A stretch of DNA of 64,000 nucleotides from Flavobacteriaceae bacterium (GCA_947457615.1 CANGWK010000009.1:17793-81792), one strand, 5' to 3'; positions 37,479-46,756 are shown, numbered from the stretch's first letter. The notes: generated by a model not told the origin, from the letters alone. Made by a program: numbers and translations.

Positions 37479-38294
37479 TTATTTAGATATAAAACTATCA
37501 ACTGCTTTTCTAACACTTCCATACTCTTTAAGTAATTCGCTTGCTTTTTCATAAGATACTGGAATTTCTCCCATAATCATTTTCACTCCTCGATCAACCA
37601 ATTTGTCATTGCTCAATTGCATATCCACCATTTTATTTCCTTTTACTTTTCCAAGTTGAATCATGGTAGCTGTTGAAATCATGTTCAAAACCAATTTTTG
37701 AGCAGTCCCAGCTTTCATTCTAGAACTTCCCGTTACAAATTCTGGTCCCACTACAACCACTATTGGAAATTTCGCGGTTAGTGCTAACGGACTTCCTTCG
37801 TTACACGTAATACAACCAGTAGCAATATTATTTTCGTTACAACGCTCCAATCCTGAGATTACATAAGGAGTTGTTCCAGATGCTGCAATGCCAATTACAA
37901 CATCATTTTCATTTATATTGTATTCTAATAAGTCGCTCCAGGCATTGGTAGTACTATCTTCAGCATTTTCAACTGCTCTGCGAATGGCCATATCACCACC
38001 GGCAATAATTCCGTTTACCAAATCAAATGGAACTCCAAATGTGGGTGGACATTCAGAGGCATCTACAATTCCTAATCTGCCAGAGGTTCCTGCACCAATA
38101 TAGAAAATTCTACCGCCTAATTTCATTTTCTCAACCACTTTAGAAACTAAGAGTTCTATTTGTGGCAAAGCTTTTTCAACAGCTAACGGAACTGTTTTGT
38201 CTTCTTTATTGATATTAAATAACAAATCGGCAACAGTCATTTTTTCTAAATGTTCGTAGTTGGAGGATTGTTCTGTGGTTTTAGTAAAGTTCAT
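37479..38294 (-). CDS. murQ: N-acetylmuramic acid 6-phosphate etherase
   Basis: MurQ cleaves the lactyl ether of MurNAc-6-phosphate, giving GlcNAc-6-phosphate, in cell-wall recycling. The SIS domain is clear: FYIGAGTSGRLGIVDASECPP, IAGGDMAIRRAVENAEDS, GIAASGTTPYVISGLE and GSSRMKAGTAQKLVLNM. At 271 residues it is slightly shorter than the E. coli enzyme (about 298), mostly at the C-terminus, which is common in Bacteroidota. It heads a three-gene unit with the DUF6095-like and lipoprotein genes. Confidence 0.95.
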   Translation of the reverse strand: MNFTKTTEQSSNYEHLEKMTVADLLFNINKEDKTVPLAVEKALPQIELLVSKVVEKMKLGGRIFYIGAGTSGRLGIVDASECPPTFGVPFDLVNGIIAGGDMAIRRAVENAEDSTTNAWSDLLEYNINENDVVIGIAASGTTPYVISGLERCNENNIATGCITCNEGSPLALTAKFPIVVVVGPEFVTGSSRMKAGTAQKLVLNMISTATMIQLGKVKGNKMVDMQLSNDKLVDRGVKMIMGEIPVSYEKASELLKEYGSVRKAVDSFISK

Positions 38295-38346
38295 TTTAAT
38301 GGACTATAATTCTATGCAACTAAGATATAAAGATTTTATTAATTTT

Positions 38347-39015
38347 TTATAAAAAACTCGCTAACACGATACCTAATACAATCATAGATATTTTAGCAAT
38401 GTTAAATTTATGTCCTTCGCTACTTTCAAAAATAATAGTCGAAGAAATATGAAACAAAATTCCAATTACTACTGCGGTTATCTCAGTGTAGTAATAATTT
38501 AACATTGGGAAAATATCAGAAATTAATGTTCCTAAAGGTGTCATTATTGCAAAAGATAACATAAATAAAAACAGAGCAGTTTTATTCAATTGAGCATGAA
38601 TAAAAAAAGTAGTTAAGATAATAGCAATTGGCAAATGATGAATGGCGATTCCTATGGCTAAATCATGGTGGTGTCCTACTGGAAAACCTTCTAGAAGTGC
38701 GTGAATACACAAACTGATAAAAAGCAACCAAGGCATTTGTGTCATTTTATCATGGCCATGAACGTGACCGTGTTCGGCTCCTTTGGAGAAAAATTCTAAT
38801 ATAATTTGAAACAATATTCCAACCATAATGAACATTCCTACCTTTGGATTTAAGCTTTTATAAACATCTGGAAGCAAATGCATCACGGTTAAAGAAAGCA
38901 AAAAAGAACCACTAAATGCCAATAGCAATTTTAGATTGTTTTTGTCCTGTGGTTTCAGCCAAAGCGCAATAAAAAATCCAATTAATACTGATAGTAATGG
39001 TAAAATATAGTTCAT
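38347..39015 (-). CDS. ZIP-family metal transporter
   Basis: The protein has 222 residues and about eight membrane helices. The metal-binding helices show HALLEGFPVGHHHDLAIGIAI and then HHLPIAIILTTFF, matching the H..EG and H(H/N)LP motifs of ZIP proteins, with a His-rich loop HGHVHGHDK before them. It should move zinc or a similar divalent cation. Its ATG overlaps the stop of the upstream methyltransferase gene (TAATG). Confidence 0.9.
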   Translation of the reverse strand: MNYILPLLSVLIGFFIALWLKPQDKNNLKLLLAFSGSFLLSLTVMHLLPDVYKSLNPKVGMFIMVGILFQIILEFFSKGAEHGHVHGHDKMTQMPWLLFISLCIHALLEGFPVGHHHDLAIGIAIHHLPIAIILTTFFIHAQLNKTALFLFMLSFAIMTPLGTLISDIFPMLNYYYTEITAVVIGILFHISSTIIFESSEGHKFNIAKISMIVLGIVLASFL

Positions 39016-39776
39016 TATTTAAAAATCATAATTAAACGTTCGCTATCTTTTTTATGGTATTTTTTTAATTTATAATCGCCAAAAGTATCCAATAAATAAA
39101 TTCCGGCTTCTTCCATCATTTGTGAAAAATCTTCAAGTGTAAGCGCTCTTACTTTTTCGGTATAATGAAATTTTTGACCTTGATCTTCAAAATCTATTTC
39201 CTTAATAATGTAACCATCCAACAAATAGCGTTTCAAATGAAAGTCAATTGCATCTACCGTTTTGGTTTCTTCGGCAACTAAATTATCCAGAACAAATGGC
39301 ACATTCATGAAGTCAATAACTGCAAATCCATACTCGGAAAGGTTTTCTTTAATAGCTATTAAAGTTTTCAAATTGTCTTCTTCCTTATCAAAATATCCAA
39401 AACTAGTAAACAAATTAAAAACCGCATCAAATTTATCTCCTACAGGCTCTCGCATGTCATGCACCTCAAAATGTAAAGTTTCATTTGTGTTCTTATTAGC
39501 AACTTCAATACTATTTTCAGATAAATCTACTCCCAAAACAGTAAATCCTAATTGGTTTAAATAAATCGAATGGCGTCCTTTACCGCAAGCTAAATCCAAA
39601 ACTTTGGCATTGTCTGGCAGGTTTAGATAATGCGTTAAATTATCCATGAAAATCTGTGCTTCACGGTAATTTCGATCTTTATATAGAATGTGATAATAGG
39701 GCGTATCAAACCAAGAGGCGAACCAAGATGATTGTTGGTTGTTGATTTGAGAATGTTGATTTGAGATTTTTGACAT
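39015..39776 (-). CDS. Class I SAM-dependent methyltransferase
   Basis: A protein of about 253 residues with motif I KVLDLACGKGRHSIYLNQLG, then GVDLSENSIEVANK and the motif IV region FDAVFNLFTSFGYFDKEEDN. The N-terminus (KISNQHSQINNQQSS) is low-complexity and comes from a simple DNA repeat, so a start further downstream, near SWFASWFDTPYY, cannot be excluded. ATG at 39776 is used. The substrate is unknown. It is first in a two-gene unit with the ZIP transporter. Confidence 0.88.
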   Translation of the reverse strand: MSKISNQHSQINNQQSSWFASWFDTPYYHILYKDRNYREAQIFMDNLTHYLNLPDNAKVLDLACGKGRHSIYLNQLGFTVLGVDLSENSIEVANKNTNETLHFEVHDMREPVGDKFDAVFNLFTSFGYFDKEEDNLKTLIAIKENLSEYGFAVIDFMNVPFVLDNLVAEETKTVDAIDFHLKRYLLDGYIIKEIDFEDQGQKFHYTEKVRALTLEDFSQMMEEAGIYLLDTFGDYKLKKYHKKDSERLIMIFK

Positions 39777-39805
39777 CAATTCTTGTACATAAAATTCTTA
39801 ACGTG

Positions 39806-39839
39806 CAAATTTAGTGTATTTTTGCAGAAGTTATTCCAA
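39806..39839 (-). promoter_or_regulatory. Probable promoter of the 39015-39776 methyltransferase
   Basis: On the minus strand TTG (39839-39837) is followed after 23 bases by TAAATTTG (39813-39806). This is at the long end of the Bacteroidota spacer range. A TATTTTTG box on the plus strand (39817-39824) overlaps it and may serve the divergent THUMP gene. Confidence 0.45.
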
Positions 39840-39903
39840 GTTTGGAATTTAGTTAATTATTGAAATTGTAATTGATATTTGCAATTGATATTGATATTGA
39901 AAA

Positions 39904-41103
39904 ATGGAAAATTTTAAAATGATTGCCAAAACCTTTTTTGGTTTTGAAGAAATATTAGCCAAAGAGCTGCAACAACTAGGCGCTCAAGAGGTAGAAATAG
40001 GGACTAGAATGGTGGGTTTTAAAGGGGATAAAGGATTTATGTATAAAGCCAATTTATCACTTCGAACTGCATTGAAAATATTAAAACCCATTTATTATTT
40101 CCGAGCAAAAACCGATGCATTGCTGTATAAAGGCATCCAAGGAATTGATTGGAGCAAGTATTTGAACGCCAATCAAACCTTTGTTATTGATACCACTATC
40201 CATTCGGATCATTTTAAACATTCGCAATTTGTTTCGCAAAAAGCAAAAGATGCTATTGTAGATCAGTTTCGCGATAAGACTGGTCAACGTCCTAGCGTAG
40301 ATAAAGATTTTCCAGATTTAAGAATTAATATTCATATTGATAAAGATCAAATATCCGTAGCATTGGACACTTCGGGCGCATCGTTGCACCATAGAGGATA
40401 CCGAACGGCAACTAATATTGCGCCGATAAACGAAGTTTTGGCAGCAGGAATGTTGATGCTTGCGGGCTGGGAAGGTAAAACCGATTTGCTAGATCCAATG
40501 TGTGGATCGGGAACTATTTTGGCGGAAGCCGCTATGATTGCTTGTAACATTCCAGCAAACATTAACCGAAAAGAATTCGCTTTCGAAAAATGGAACGATT
40601 GGGATAACGACCTTTTTGACCAAATTATTGATGCTTTGATGAAACGCACGCGTGAATTTCATTATTCAATAAAAGGTTTTGATAAAGCACCAAGTGCTGT
40701 AGAAAAAGCGAAAGCCAATATTAAAAATGCTAATTTGGATGATTATATATCCATTGAACAAAAGAATTTCTTTGATACTGAAAAAGAAACCTCAGGGCCT
40801 TTGCAAATGGTTTTCAATCCACCTTATGGCGAACGTTTGGATATTGATTTAGAACGTTTTTACAGAGAAATGGGTGACACCATGAAGCAACATTATCCAG
40901 GTACAAATGCTTGGTTTATAACAGCAAATTTGGAAGCCTTGAAATTTGTAGGATTAAAACCTTCTAGAAAAATAAAATTATTCAACGGAAGTTTGGAGGC
41001 ACGTTTAGTGAAATACGAAATGTACGAAGGTAGTAAACGAACCAAATTTCAAGTCGAAAAAGAAGAAGAAACGGAAGAAGATACTAGTTTAGATTTCAAA
41101 TAA
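39904..41103 (+). CDS. THUMP-domain RNA (guanine-N2) methyltransferase, RlmL/TrmN-like
   Basis: The protein has 399 residues. The N-terminal THUMP domain (about 1-160, with KTFFGFEEILAKELQQLGAQ) is followed by the methyltransferase domain: GWEGKTDLLDPMCGSGTILAEAAM (motif I) and the catalytic MVFNPPYGERLD motif. It methylates guanine N2 in rRNA, or possibly tRNA, and corresponds to the first half of E. coli RlmKL. An acidic tail (EEETEEDTS) ends the protein. It is followed by a small membrane-protein gene after 12 bases. Confidence 0.92.
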   Translation: MENFKMIAKTFFGFEEILAKELQQLGAQEVEIGTRMVGFKGDKGFMYKANLSLRTALKILKPIYYFRAKTDALLYKGIQGIDWSKYLNANQTFVIDTTIHSDHFKHSQFVSQKAKDAIVDQFRDKTGQRPSVDKDFPDLRINIHIDKDQISVALDTSGASLHHRGYRTATNIAPINEVLAAGMLMLAGWEGKTDLLDPMCGSGTILAEAAMIACNIPANINRKEFAFEKWNDWDNDLFDQIIDALMKRTREFHYSIKGFDKAPSAVEKAKANIKNANLDDYISIEQKNFFDTEKETSGPLQMVFNPPYGERLDIDLERFYREMGDTMKQHYPGTNAWFITANLEALKFVGLKPSRKIKLFNGSLEARLVKYEMYEGSKRTKFQVEKEEETEEDTSLDFK

Positions 41104-41115
41104 TACCTTATAATT

Positions 41116-41352
41116 ATGTCTAAAAAAACAAAATCATTTGTATACAACCTTATAGGATTTGCATTGTTTTTCATTCCGTTGCAAGCAGTTTTAACTCGTT
41201 TCACTAACTTAACTGGATTGTGGATTCCGATGACGGCTTTTGTTATTGGAACTATTTTAGCCCCAAAATTTCAAGCCGTTCGAACCAAAGACGGAGAGAA
41301 ATTATTTATGAAATGGCTTTTTGTAAAAGGTGTGAAGGAGATTAAAAGTTAA
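41116..41352 (+). CDS. Small two-helix membrane protein
   Basis: The protein has 78 residues. Two membrane helices (about 10-28 and 35-52) are followed by a basic tail (RTKDGEKLFMKWLFVKG). It is in tandem with the THUMP methyltransferase gene. Its TAA shares bases with the stop of the convergent cysteine desulfurase gene (a TTAA at 41349-41352), leaving no room for a terminator. Function is unknown. Confidence 0.75.
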   Translation: MSKKTKSFVYNLIGFALFFIPLQAVLTRFTNLTGLWIPMTAFVIGTILAPKFQAVRTKDGEKLFMKWLFVKGVKEIKS

Positions 41353-42470
41353 ATCCATTTCAACCCATCAATTAACGCATCAATATCTTCTTTGGTGTTA
41401 TAATGACCAAAGGATATACGCAAACTGGGTTTTTTCAAATCTTCCTCTGCAAGGATTTCTGCTAAAACATGGGACGGTTTTACACTTCCGCTTTGGCAAG
41501 CACTTCCGCGAGAAACCGCAATGCCTTTCATATCCAAATTAAATAAAATCATGGCTGTTTTATCTTCCGAGAAAGGCAATAAAACATTCATGATATTGTA
41601 AAAAGTATTCGATCCATTGGTTTTTATTTCCGGAAAATTTGTTTGTAGTATCGTTGAACAATAATTTTTCAAATCGGCGATATACTCTCTTTCGGCATTC
41701 AAATGTTCGTAAGATAATTCCAAAGCCCTAGCCATCCCAGCCACTTGGTGCACTGCTTCGGTTCCGGCACGAAGTCCTTTTTCTTGTTCTCCTCCAAATA
41801 AAAATGGTTGTAAGAGTATTCCTTTTTTTACGTAAGCAAATCCAACTCCTTTCGGTCCGTGGAATTTATGGGCACTCGCCACAATAAAATCGACTGGTAA
41901 TTCGTGCAAATTGAATTCTGTTTTACCTATAGATTGTACCGTATCACAATGGAAAACTGCGTGATGTTGGTGGCAAATTCTTCCTGTTTTTTCTATATCT
42001 AAAACGGTTCCAATTTCATTATTTACATGTATTAAGGAGACTAAAGTTTTCACATCCTTTGAAAGCAATGTTACCAAATTGGTAGTATCAATAGCTCCGG
42101 ATGGAAGTATATTTACGTAATCAACTTCAATTCCATATTGCTTTTGCAAATGCATAACCGTGTATAAAGTAGCATGATGCTCTATTTTACTTGTAATTAT
42201 GCGTTGTATATTTAAATCTTTTACAGCACTTTTGAGAATCCAATTGGTTGCTTCAGTAGCACTAGAAGTAAAAATAATTTCTTGTGCAGCGCAACCAAGA
42301 AGTTTGGCAATCGATTTACGAGAAGTCTCCATAATGTTTTTGGCGCCTCTGCCAAAACTATGTGTAGAAGATGGATTTCCAAAATCATTTTGGAGAACCA
42401 GCATCATTTCGGTAATTACTTCTTCCCGAAGAGGAGTAGTTGCTGCATTATCGAGATATATTTTTTTCAT
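41349..42470 (-). CDS. Cysteine desulfurase (NifS/IscS family)
   Basis: This 373-residue PLP enzyme shows YLDNAATTPLREEV at the N-terminus, HVNNEIGTV, the PLP lysine in ASAHKFHGPKGVGF and the catalytic cysteine loop SRGSACQSGSVKPSH. It removes sulfur from cysteine for Fe-S clusters or tRNA thiolation. It is convergent with the small membrane-protein gene. No isc or suf scaffold gene is adjacent, so the sulfur acceptor is not clear from context. The Smr gene lies upstream on the same strand after 35 bases. Confidence 0.93.
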   Translation of the reverse strand: MKKIYLDNAATTPLREEVITEMMLVLQNDFGNPSSTHSFGRGAKNIMETSRKSIAKLLGCAAQEIIFTSSATEATNWILKSAVKDLNIQRIITSKIEHHATLYTVMHLQKQYGIEVDYVNILPSGAIDTTNLVTLLSKDVKTLVSLIHVNNEIGTVLDIEKTGRICHQHHAVFHCDTVQSIGKTEFNLHELPVDFIVASAHKFHGPKGVGFAYVKKGILLQPFLFGGEQEKGLRAGTEAVHQVAGMARALELSYEHLNAEREYIADLKNYCSTILQTNFPEIKTNGSNTFYNIMNVLLPFSEDKTAMILFNLDMKGIAVSRGSACQSGSVKPSHVLAEILAEEDLKKPSLRISFGHYNTKEDIDALIDGLKWI

Positions 42471-42505
42471 GTATGCTTTAATTTTTTTATTATAAAACCC
42501 AGAAC

Positions 42506-43069
42506 CTATTTAACGTTCTGCTTAAAATAAACCTCAGTTGCACCCAAGCCATATTTTTGATAATTGGCATCTTGAAAGGAAATTCCTTCATAACGGTTTA
42601 ACATAAAATCGAGTTCTGCTTTCAGAACACCTTCGCCAACACCATGAATAAAAACAATTTTCGGAATACGATTTTTGATCGCAAATTCGATATGTCTTTT
42701 GGCAGTTTCTGTCTGAATAGTTAGTATGTCATAGTTGCTCATTCCTCGGAAAATTTTTACTAATTTCTCAATATGTAAATCAAATTCCGGAACGCCTCTT
42801 TCTATTTTATCCGACTTAAAACTTGGTGCATTTTGTTTTTTTGATGGTTGGATATCAATACTTTTATTAACTAATGTTTCACTTCTAATAATGTAATTTA
42901 AATCATTGGAATTGTTGATTTTAACTAATTCTTTGACAAAATATGTCATCGTAAATTTATCGGTTGTTTCAATTGTAATTTCATTATTTTTTACCCCTAC
43001 CACTACTCCGTCAATTGCTTCGTCTAACACTGAAACTATGTCGCCAATATTAAATTTGATTGCTGTCAT
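42506..43069 (-). CDS. Smr-domain protein (MutS2 C-terminal-like)
   Basis: The protein has 187 residues. An N-terminal SH3-like part (about 1-50, FNIGDIVSVLDEAIDGVVVG) is joined by a linker to a C-terminal Smr domain with DLHIEKLVK and VFIHGVGEGVLKAEL (the HGxG motif), usually a nuclease or nucleic-acid-binding fold. It may act on RNA or recombination intermediates. The start overlaps the end of the upstream small gene by 20 bases, so they are probably translated together. Confidence 0.88.
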   Translation of the reverse strand: MTAIKFNIGDIVSVLDEAIDGVVVGVKNNEITIETTDKFTMTYFVKELVKINNSNDLNYIIRSETLVNKSIDIQPSKKQNAPSFKSDKIERGVPEFDLHIEKLVKIFRGMSNYDILTIQTETAKRHIEFAIKNRIPKIVFIHGVGEGVLKAELDFMLNRYEGISFQDANYQKYGLGATEVYFKQNVK

Positions 43070-43232
43070 CTTTGGTATCTTTAGGTGGAATTTTAGCAGA
43101 TAATTTTATCATTCCGAAGATAAAAACTACAAGAGCTAAACAAGTAATTATTAGGTTCGGTTTTGCTGTATTTTGTTCATAAAAGGCAACAAAAATTGCG
43201 GCAATCATTATTAGAAAGAAAAACTTTTTCAT
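43050..43232 (-). CDS. Small membrane protein
   Basis: The protein has 60 residues if started at 43232 (MKKFFFLIMIAAIFVAF). It has two hydrophobic segments (about 3-18 and 27-45) and a Lys/Asp-rich tail (KIPPKDTKDDSNQ). A start at 43253 is possible but adds only a few residues before a better ATG. Its 3' end overlaps the Smr gene. Function is unknown. Confidence 0.65.
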   Translation of the reverse strand: MKKFFFLIMIAAIFVAFYEQNTAKPNLIITCLALVVFIFGMIKLSAKIPPKDTKDDSNQI

Positions 43233-43324
43233 ACAAGTTGTTTTAAAAATCAAAAATAGAAAACTTAATTTAGATAGATGGATTTTAATAATTTATTTGT
43301 AAAATTGTAGATAATAATTTCAAA

Positions 43325-43606
43325 ATGGAAAAATACATGTTACCCTGCATGTTCAAAAGAATATTTGGATTAGATTGCATTGGATGCGGAATACAGCGTT
43401 CTTGCAATTTTATCCTGCAAGGGGAATTTGTAAAAGCCTTAATTGTATTTCCAGCTATTTATACCACGATAATTTTCTTTTTAGCTAGTGCATTTTACTT
43501 AATAGATCCTAAGCACAGGAATTCTAAAATAGTTGTATTTTTAGCGATTAGCAACGCTTTTATTATGATAACTTCGTATGTTTACAAAATGAAATTTCTT
43601 TTCTAA
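43325..43606 (+). CDS. DUF2752 family membrane protein
   Basis: The protein has 93 residues. The DUF2752 signature FGLDCIGCGIQRSC near the N-terminus is followed by two membrane helices (about 40-60 and 68-88). Function is unknown; the Cys pattern CxxCGxxRxC is the conserved mark of the family. It is followed after 17 bases by the CCC-motif protein gene, and the pair is probably co-transcribed. Confidence 0.88.
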   Translation: MEKYMLPCMFKRIFGLDCIGCGIQRSCNFILQGEFVKALIVFPAIYTTIIFFLASAFYLIDPKHRNSKIVVFLAISNAFIMITSYVYKMKFLF

Positions 43607-43623
43607 CTATAATCTTAAAAAAA

Positions 43624-43962
43624 ATGGAAAATCAAAAATTACCCAATGCTACCGCAGTATTAGTGCTCGGTATTTTATCAATTTTAACTTGTTGCTGTTA
43701 CGGATTGTTTGGACTAATATTAGCAATTGTTGGATTATATCTAACTCATAAAGATCTTATTATTTACAATGGATCTCCTGAAAAATTTATCAACTTCAAA
43801 CAATTAAATACAGGTAAAATTCTCTGTATTATAGGAATAGTTATAAATGCAATTATGCTACTTTATTTTATTTGGATAATTAAAATGATTGGATTTGAAG
43901 CCTTACAGGATCCCGCTTTACTTCAAGAAAAACTAAAACAGTTACAAAGTATTGGCAGATAA
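43624..43962 (+). CDS. CCC-motif (DUF4190-like) membrane protein
   Basis: This 112-residue protein has NATAVLVLGILSILTCCCYGLFGLILAIVGLYL, with the triple Cys in the first membrane helix pair and a Gly after it, and a second hydrophobic stretch TGKILCIIGIVINAIMLLYF. As I recall, the CCC-motif family is specific to Bacteroidota and resembles DUF4190. It sits with the DUF2752 gene and ends before a bidirectional terminator. Function is unknown. Confidence 0.85.
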   Translation: MENQKLPNATAVLVLGILSILTCCCYGLFGLILAIVGLYLTHKDLIIYNGSPEKFINFKQLNTGKILCIIGIVINAIMLLYFIWIIKMIGFEALQDPALLQEKLKQLQSIGR

Positions 43963-43970
43963 AACCAAAA

Positions 43971-44006
43971 AAAACCGTCTTAATTTACTATAAATAAGAC
44001 GGTTTT
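43971..44006. terminator. Bidirectional terminator between the CCC-motif gene and rocD
   Basis: A perfect 12-bp stem (43971-43982 with 43995-44006, AAAACCGTCTTA / TAAGACGGTTTT) has an A/T loop. A-run upstream and T-run downstream allow bidirectional termination. Confidence 0.9.
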
Positions 44007-44026
44007 TTCATGCTTTTATTAAACCA

Positions 44027-45304
44027 CTATTCAAATTGTTTTAAAGTTTTAATGATAATAGAAACACAATCTAATAACTGCTCTTCATTCATCACTAAAG
44101 GCGGAGCAAAACGGATGATGTTTCCGTGGGTTGGTTTTGCTAGTAAACCATTATCTCTTAATGCCATGCAGATATTCCAAGCGGTATCACTTTCTTCGGT
44201 ATCGTTGATTACGATGGCGTTTAACAATCCTTTACCACGAACCAAAGTTGCAATGGTGGATGTTTTTATAAATTCTCCAATTTTCTCTCGGAATAAATTT
44301 CCTAATTTGCGAGCATTTTGCGATAAGTTCTCTTCATTCACAACGTCTAAAGCAGCAATTGCAACCGCTCCAGCAATTGGGTTACCCCCAAAAGTAGATC
44401 CGTGTTGTCCAGGCTTAATTACATTCATTATAGGGTCGTTTGCTAAAACCGCCGAAACTGGATAAGCACCTCCTGAAAGGGCTTTACCAAGAATTAAAAT
44501 ATCTGGAGCAACGTAGGAAGCCTGTTTTTCGCAAGCATTTTCACAAGTGCAATTTCCGCAAACAGCCAAAATAGAACCTGTTCTAGCAATTCCGGTTTGC
44601 ACCTCATCTGCAATAAACAAAACGTTATGTTCCGCACAAAGTGCTTTGGCTTTCGCCAAATAATACTCAGCCGGAACATACACTCCAGCTTCTCCCTGAA
44701 TTGGTTCTACAAGAAAACCTGCAATATTTTTAGTTGATTTAAGCGCGCTTTCTAAAGCATCAACGTCATCATAAGGTATTTTAATAAATCCTTCGGTGTA
44801 AGGACCAAAATTCTTTCTAGCATTTTCATCATTGGAAAACGAAATTATGGTAGTAGTTCTACCATGAAAGTTACCATCACAAACAATAATTTGAGCTTCA
44901 TTTTCGGGAATCCCCTTTTTTTCATAAGCCCATTTTCTACATAGTTTTAAAGCCGTTTCAACCGCTTCAGCACCAGTATTCATTGGTAATACTTTGTCAA
45001 ATCCAAAATAATTGGTTACGTATTCTTCATAAACACCCAATTTATCATTGTAAAATGCTCGAGAAGTTAAGGTCAAAGTTTGTGCTTGCTCCATCATGGC
45101 ATTCACAATTTTTGGATGGCAATGCCCTTGATTTACAGCCGAATAAGCAGAAAGAAAATCGTAGTATTTCTTACCTTCAACATCCCACACATAAACTCCT
45201 TTTCCTTTGCTTAACACTACAGGAAGCGGGTGGTAATTGTGTGCTCCGTATTTGTCCTCTAAAGCAATAGCCTCTGCAGAACTCATTTTTTCTATAACTG
45301 ACAT
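44027..45304 (-). CDS. rocD: Ornithine aminotransferase
   Basis: RocD transfers the delta-amino group of ornithine to 2-oxoglutarate, linking arginine and proline metabolism. The 425-residue PLP enzyme has [48 protein letters not shown] and the PLP lysine Lys274 in [15 protein letters not shown]. Between them is an insert with four cysteines (Cys249, 252, 254, 258; pattern CxxCxCxxxC) that standard family members lack; it might bind a metal. The gene has a TATTTTTG box about 85 bases upstream (45389-45396, minus strand). Confidence 0.95.
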   Translation of the reverse strand: MSVIEKMSSAEAIALEDKYGAHNYHPLPVVLSKGKGVYVWDVEGKKYYDFLSAYSAVNQGHCHPKIVNAMMEQAQTLTLTSRAFYNDKLGVYEEYVTNYFGFDKVLPMNTGAEAVETALKLCRKWAYEKKGIPENEAQIIVCDGNFHGRTTTIISFSNDENARKNFGPYTEGFIKIPYDDVDALESALKSTKNIAGFLVEPIQGEAGVYVPAEYYLAKAKALCAEHNVLFIADEVQTGIARTGSILAVCGNCTCENACEKQASYVAPDILILGKALSGGAYPVSAVLANDPIMNVIKPGQHGSTFGGNPIAGAVAIAALDVVNEENLSQNARKLGNLFREKIGEFIKTSTIATLVRGKGLLNAIVINDTEESDTAWNICMALRDNGLLAKPTHGNIIRFAPPLVMNEEQLLDCVSIIIKTLKQFE

Positions 45305-45462
45305 ATTTTTTTGTTTTTATCTGTAATGAAACAGATTTTTTAAGTAAAACAGGTATTCCTTCTTGTGGAGAGAAATCATCCAAGTAAGCAAAAATATAAA
45401 AATTTATTACGATAATCGAAAAAATAGGATCAAAAAAACATTAAATATTCAACAAAATCAAA

Positions 45463-46722
45463 CTAATCACTTTTTAGTTGTAAGTAAATTAAAACCACTG
45501 AAGCAGCTGTCATTAAGATTAAAGTTGCAAATCCTAGAATATTAGATTTTCTACTATTTGTAAATTCTCCCATCACTTTTTTGTTATTAGAAATATGTAA
45601 AATAATAGCAATTAAAACTGGGGCAGTCAGACCATAAAGTATTGCTGTATAAATTAAAGCTTTAACTGGAGAAATACCAACATAGTTTAGAGACAAACCT
45701 AAAATTAAGGATATTGCCATGACAATATAAAATGCTTTAGCTTCGTGAAATTTCTTGTCCAAGCCTTGTTCCCAACCAAAGGTCTCAGTGATAATATAAG
45801 ATAAGGAACCACTTAAAACCGGTATTGCTATCAGTCCCGTGCCAATTACACCAATTGCAAATAATAAATAGGCAAAATCACCGGCAATTGGTTTTAGTGC
45901 TAATGCAGCTTGCTCTACCGTATCAATTTGGTGAATTCCGGCTTTATATAAAACGGTTCCTGTAGTTAGAATAATAAAAAACATTACCACACCCGAAAAA
46001 GTCATTCCAAAATCAACATCTTTTTTCATATCGTGGATAATTTTTTTATTCACAATTAGATGCTTTTTTTTATGGCTCATTTCTTCAACTTCCATAGAAG
46101 CTTGCCAAAAGAAAAGATAAGGAGAAATAGTAGTTCCAAGAATTCCAACCAATACACTAATAAATTCTTTATTGAAATGAATAGTAGGGATAAAAGTATT
46201 TTTAGCAATATCCAACCAATCTTGATGGCATAAAAAAGGTACTATTAAATATACCAAAAGTACAATACACAAATATTTTAAAATTGCGGCAATCTTTTGA
46301 TAAGGCAAATAAATAATTAAAAACAATAAAAGTATAGTGAAAATTACGCTAAAATAAGTGGCTTGGATTTTAGGAAAAAGTAAATTTCCAACTGCTCCCA
46401 TGCCTGCAATGTCGGCTCCTATGTTCATGACAATAGCTGGAAAACTAAATAGTAACATTAAATACAGAATAGGTTTTGGATAGTTCTTTTTTAGCGCGCC
46501 AGTCAATCCTTGCGAAGTTACCAGTCCAATTTTGGCACACATTTGCTGAATAGCAGCCATGAGTGGGAATGCAATTATGGAAGTCCATAAAGTAGATAAT
46601 CCGAAAGCAGCGCCCGCTTGTGAATAAGTTGCTATTCCAGATGGATCGTCATCGCTAGCTCCCGTTATTAAACCAGGACCTAGTATTTTCCAAAAGCGTT
46701 GTAAGGAATTTGTTTTTTTCAA
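45463..46722 (-). CDS. Nramp-family divalent metal transporter with non-canonical metal-site motifs
   Basis: The protein has 419 residues and about eleven membrane helices. Helix 1 reads GPGLITGASDDDPSGIATYS: the canonical DPGN is DPSG, so the metal-binding Asn is missing. Helix 6 reads TTISPYLFFWQASMEVEEM, where canonical members have MPHN(L/V). These changes suggest that cation selectivity differs from manganese/iron Nramps, perhaps towards the magnesium-type (NRMT) clade; this is inference. The start is TTG at 46722, since no ATG occurs until residue 55. The upstream DUF1697 gene is on the same strand. Confidence 0.88.
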   Translation of the reverse strand: MKKTNSLQRFWKILGPGLITGASDDDPSGIATYSQAGAAFGLSTLWTSIIAFPLMAAIQQMCAKIGLVTSQGLTGALKKNYPKPILYLMLLFSFPAIVMNIGADIAGMGAVGNLLFPKIQATYFSVIFTILLLFLIIYLPYQKIAAILKYLCIVLLVYLIVPFLCHQDWLDIAKNTFIPTIHFNKEFISVLVGILGTTISPYLFFWQASMEVEEMSHKKKHLIVNKKIIHDMKKDVDFGMTFSGVVMFFIILTTGTVLYKAGIHQIDTVEQAALALKPIAGDFAYLLFAIGVIGTGLIAIPVLSGSLSYIITETFGWEQGLDKKFHEAKAFYIVMAISLILGLSLNYVGISPVKALIYTAILYGLTAPVLIAIILHISNNKKVMGEFTNSRKSNILGFATLILMTAASVVLIYLQLKSD

Positions 46723-46756
46723 TTTATTTTATGAGACATTACCTACAATAAAGATA

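Noticed and set aside
45320..45342. Hairpin ATCTGT-AATGAA-ACAGAT followed by T residues upstream of rocD
   Set aside because: The T-run is on the plus strand and no plus-strand gene precedes it. It is short and probably a coincidence in A/T-rich DNA.
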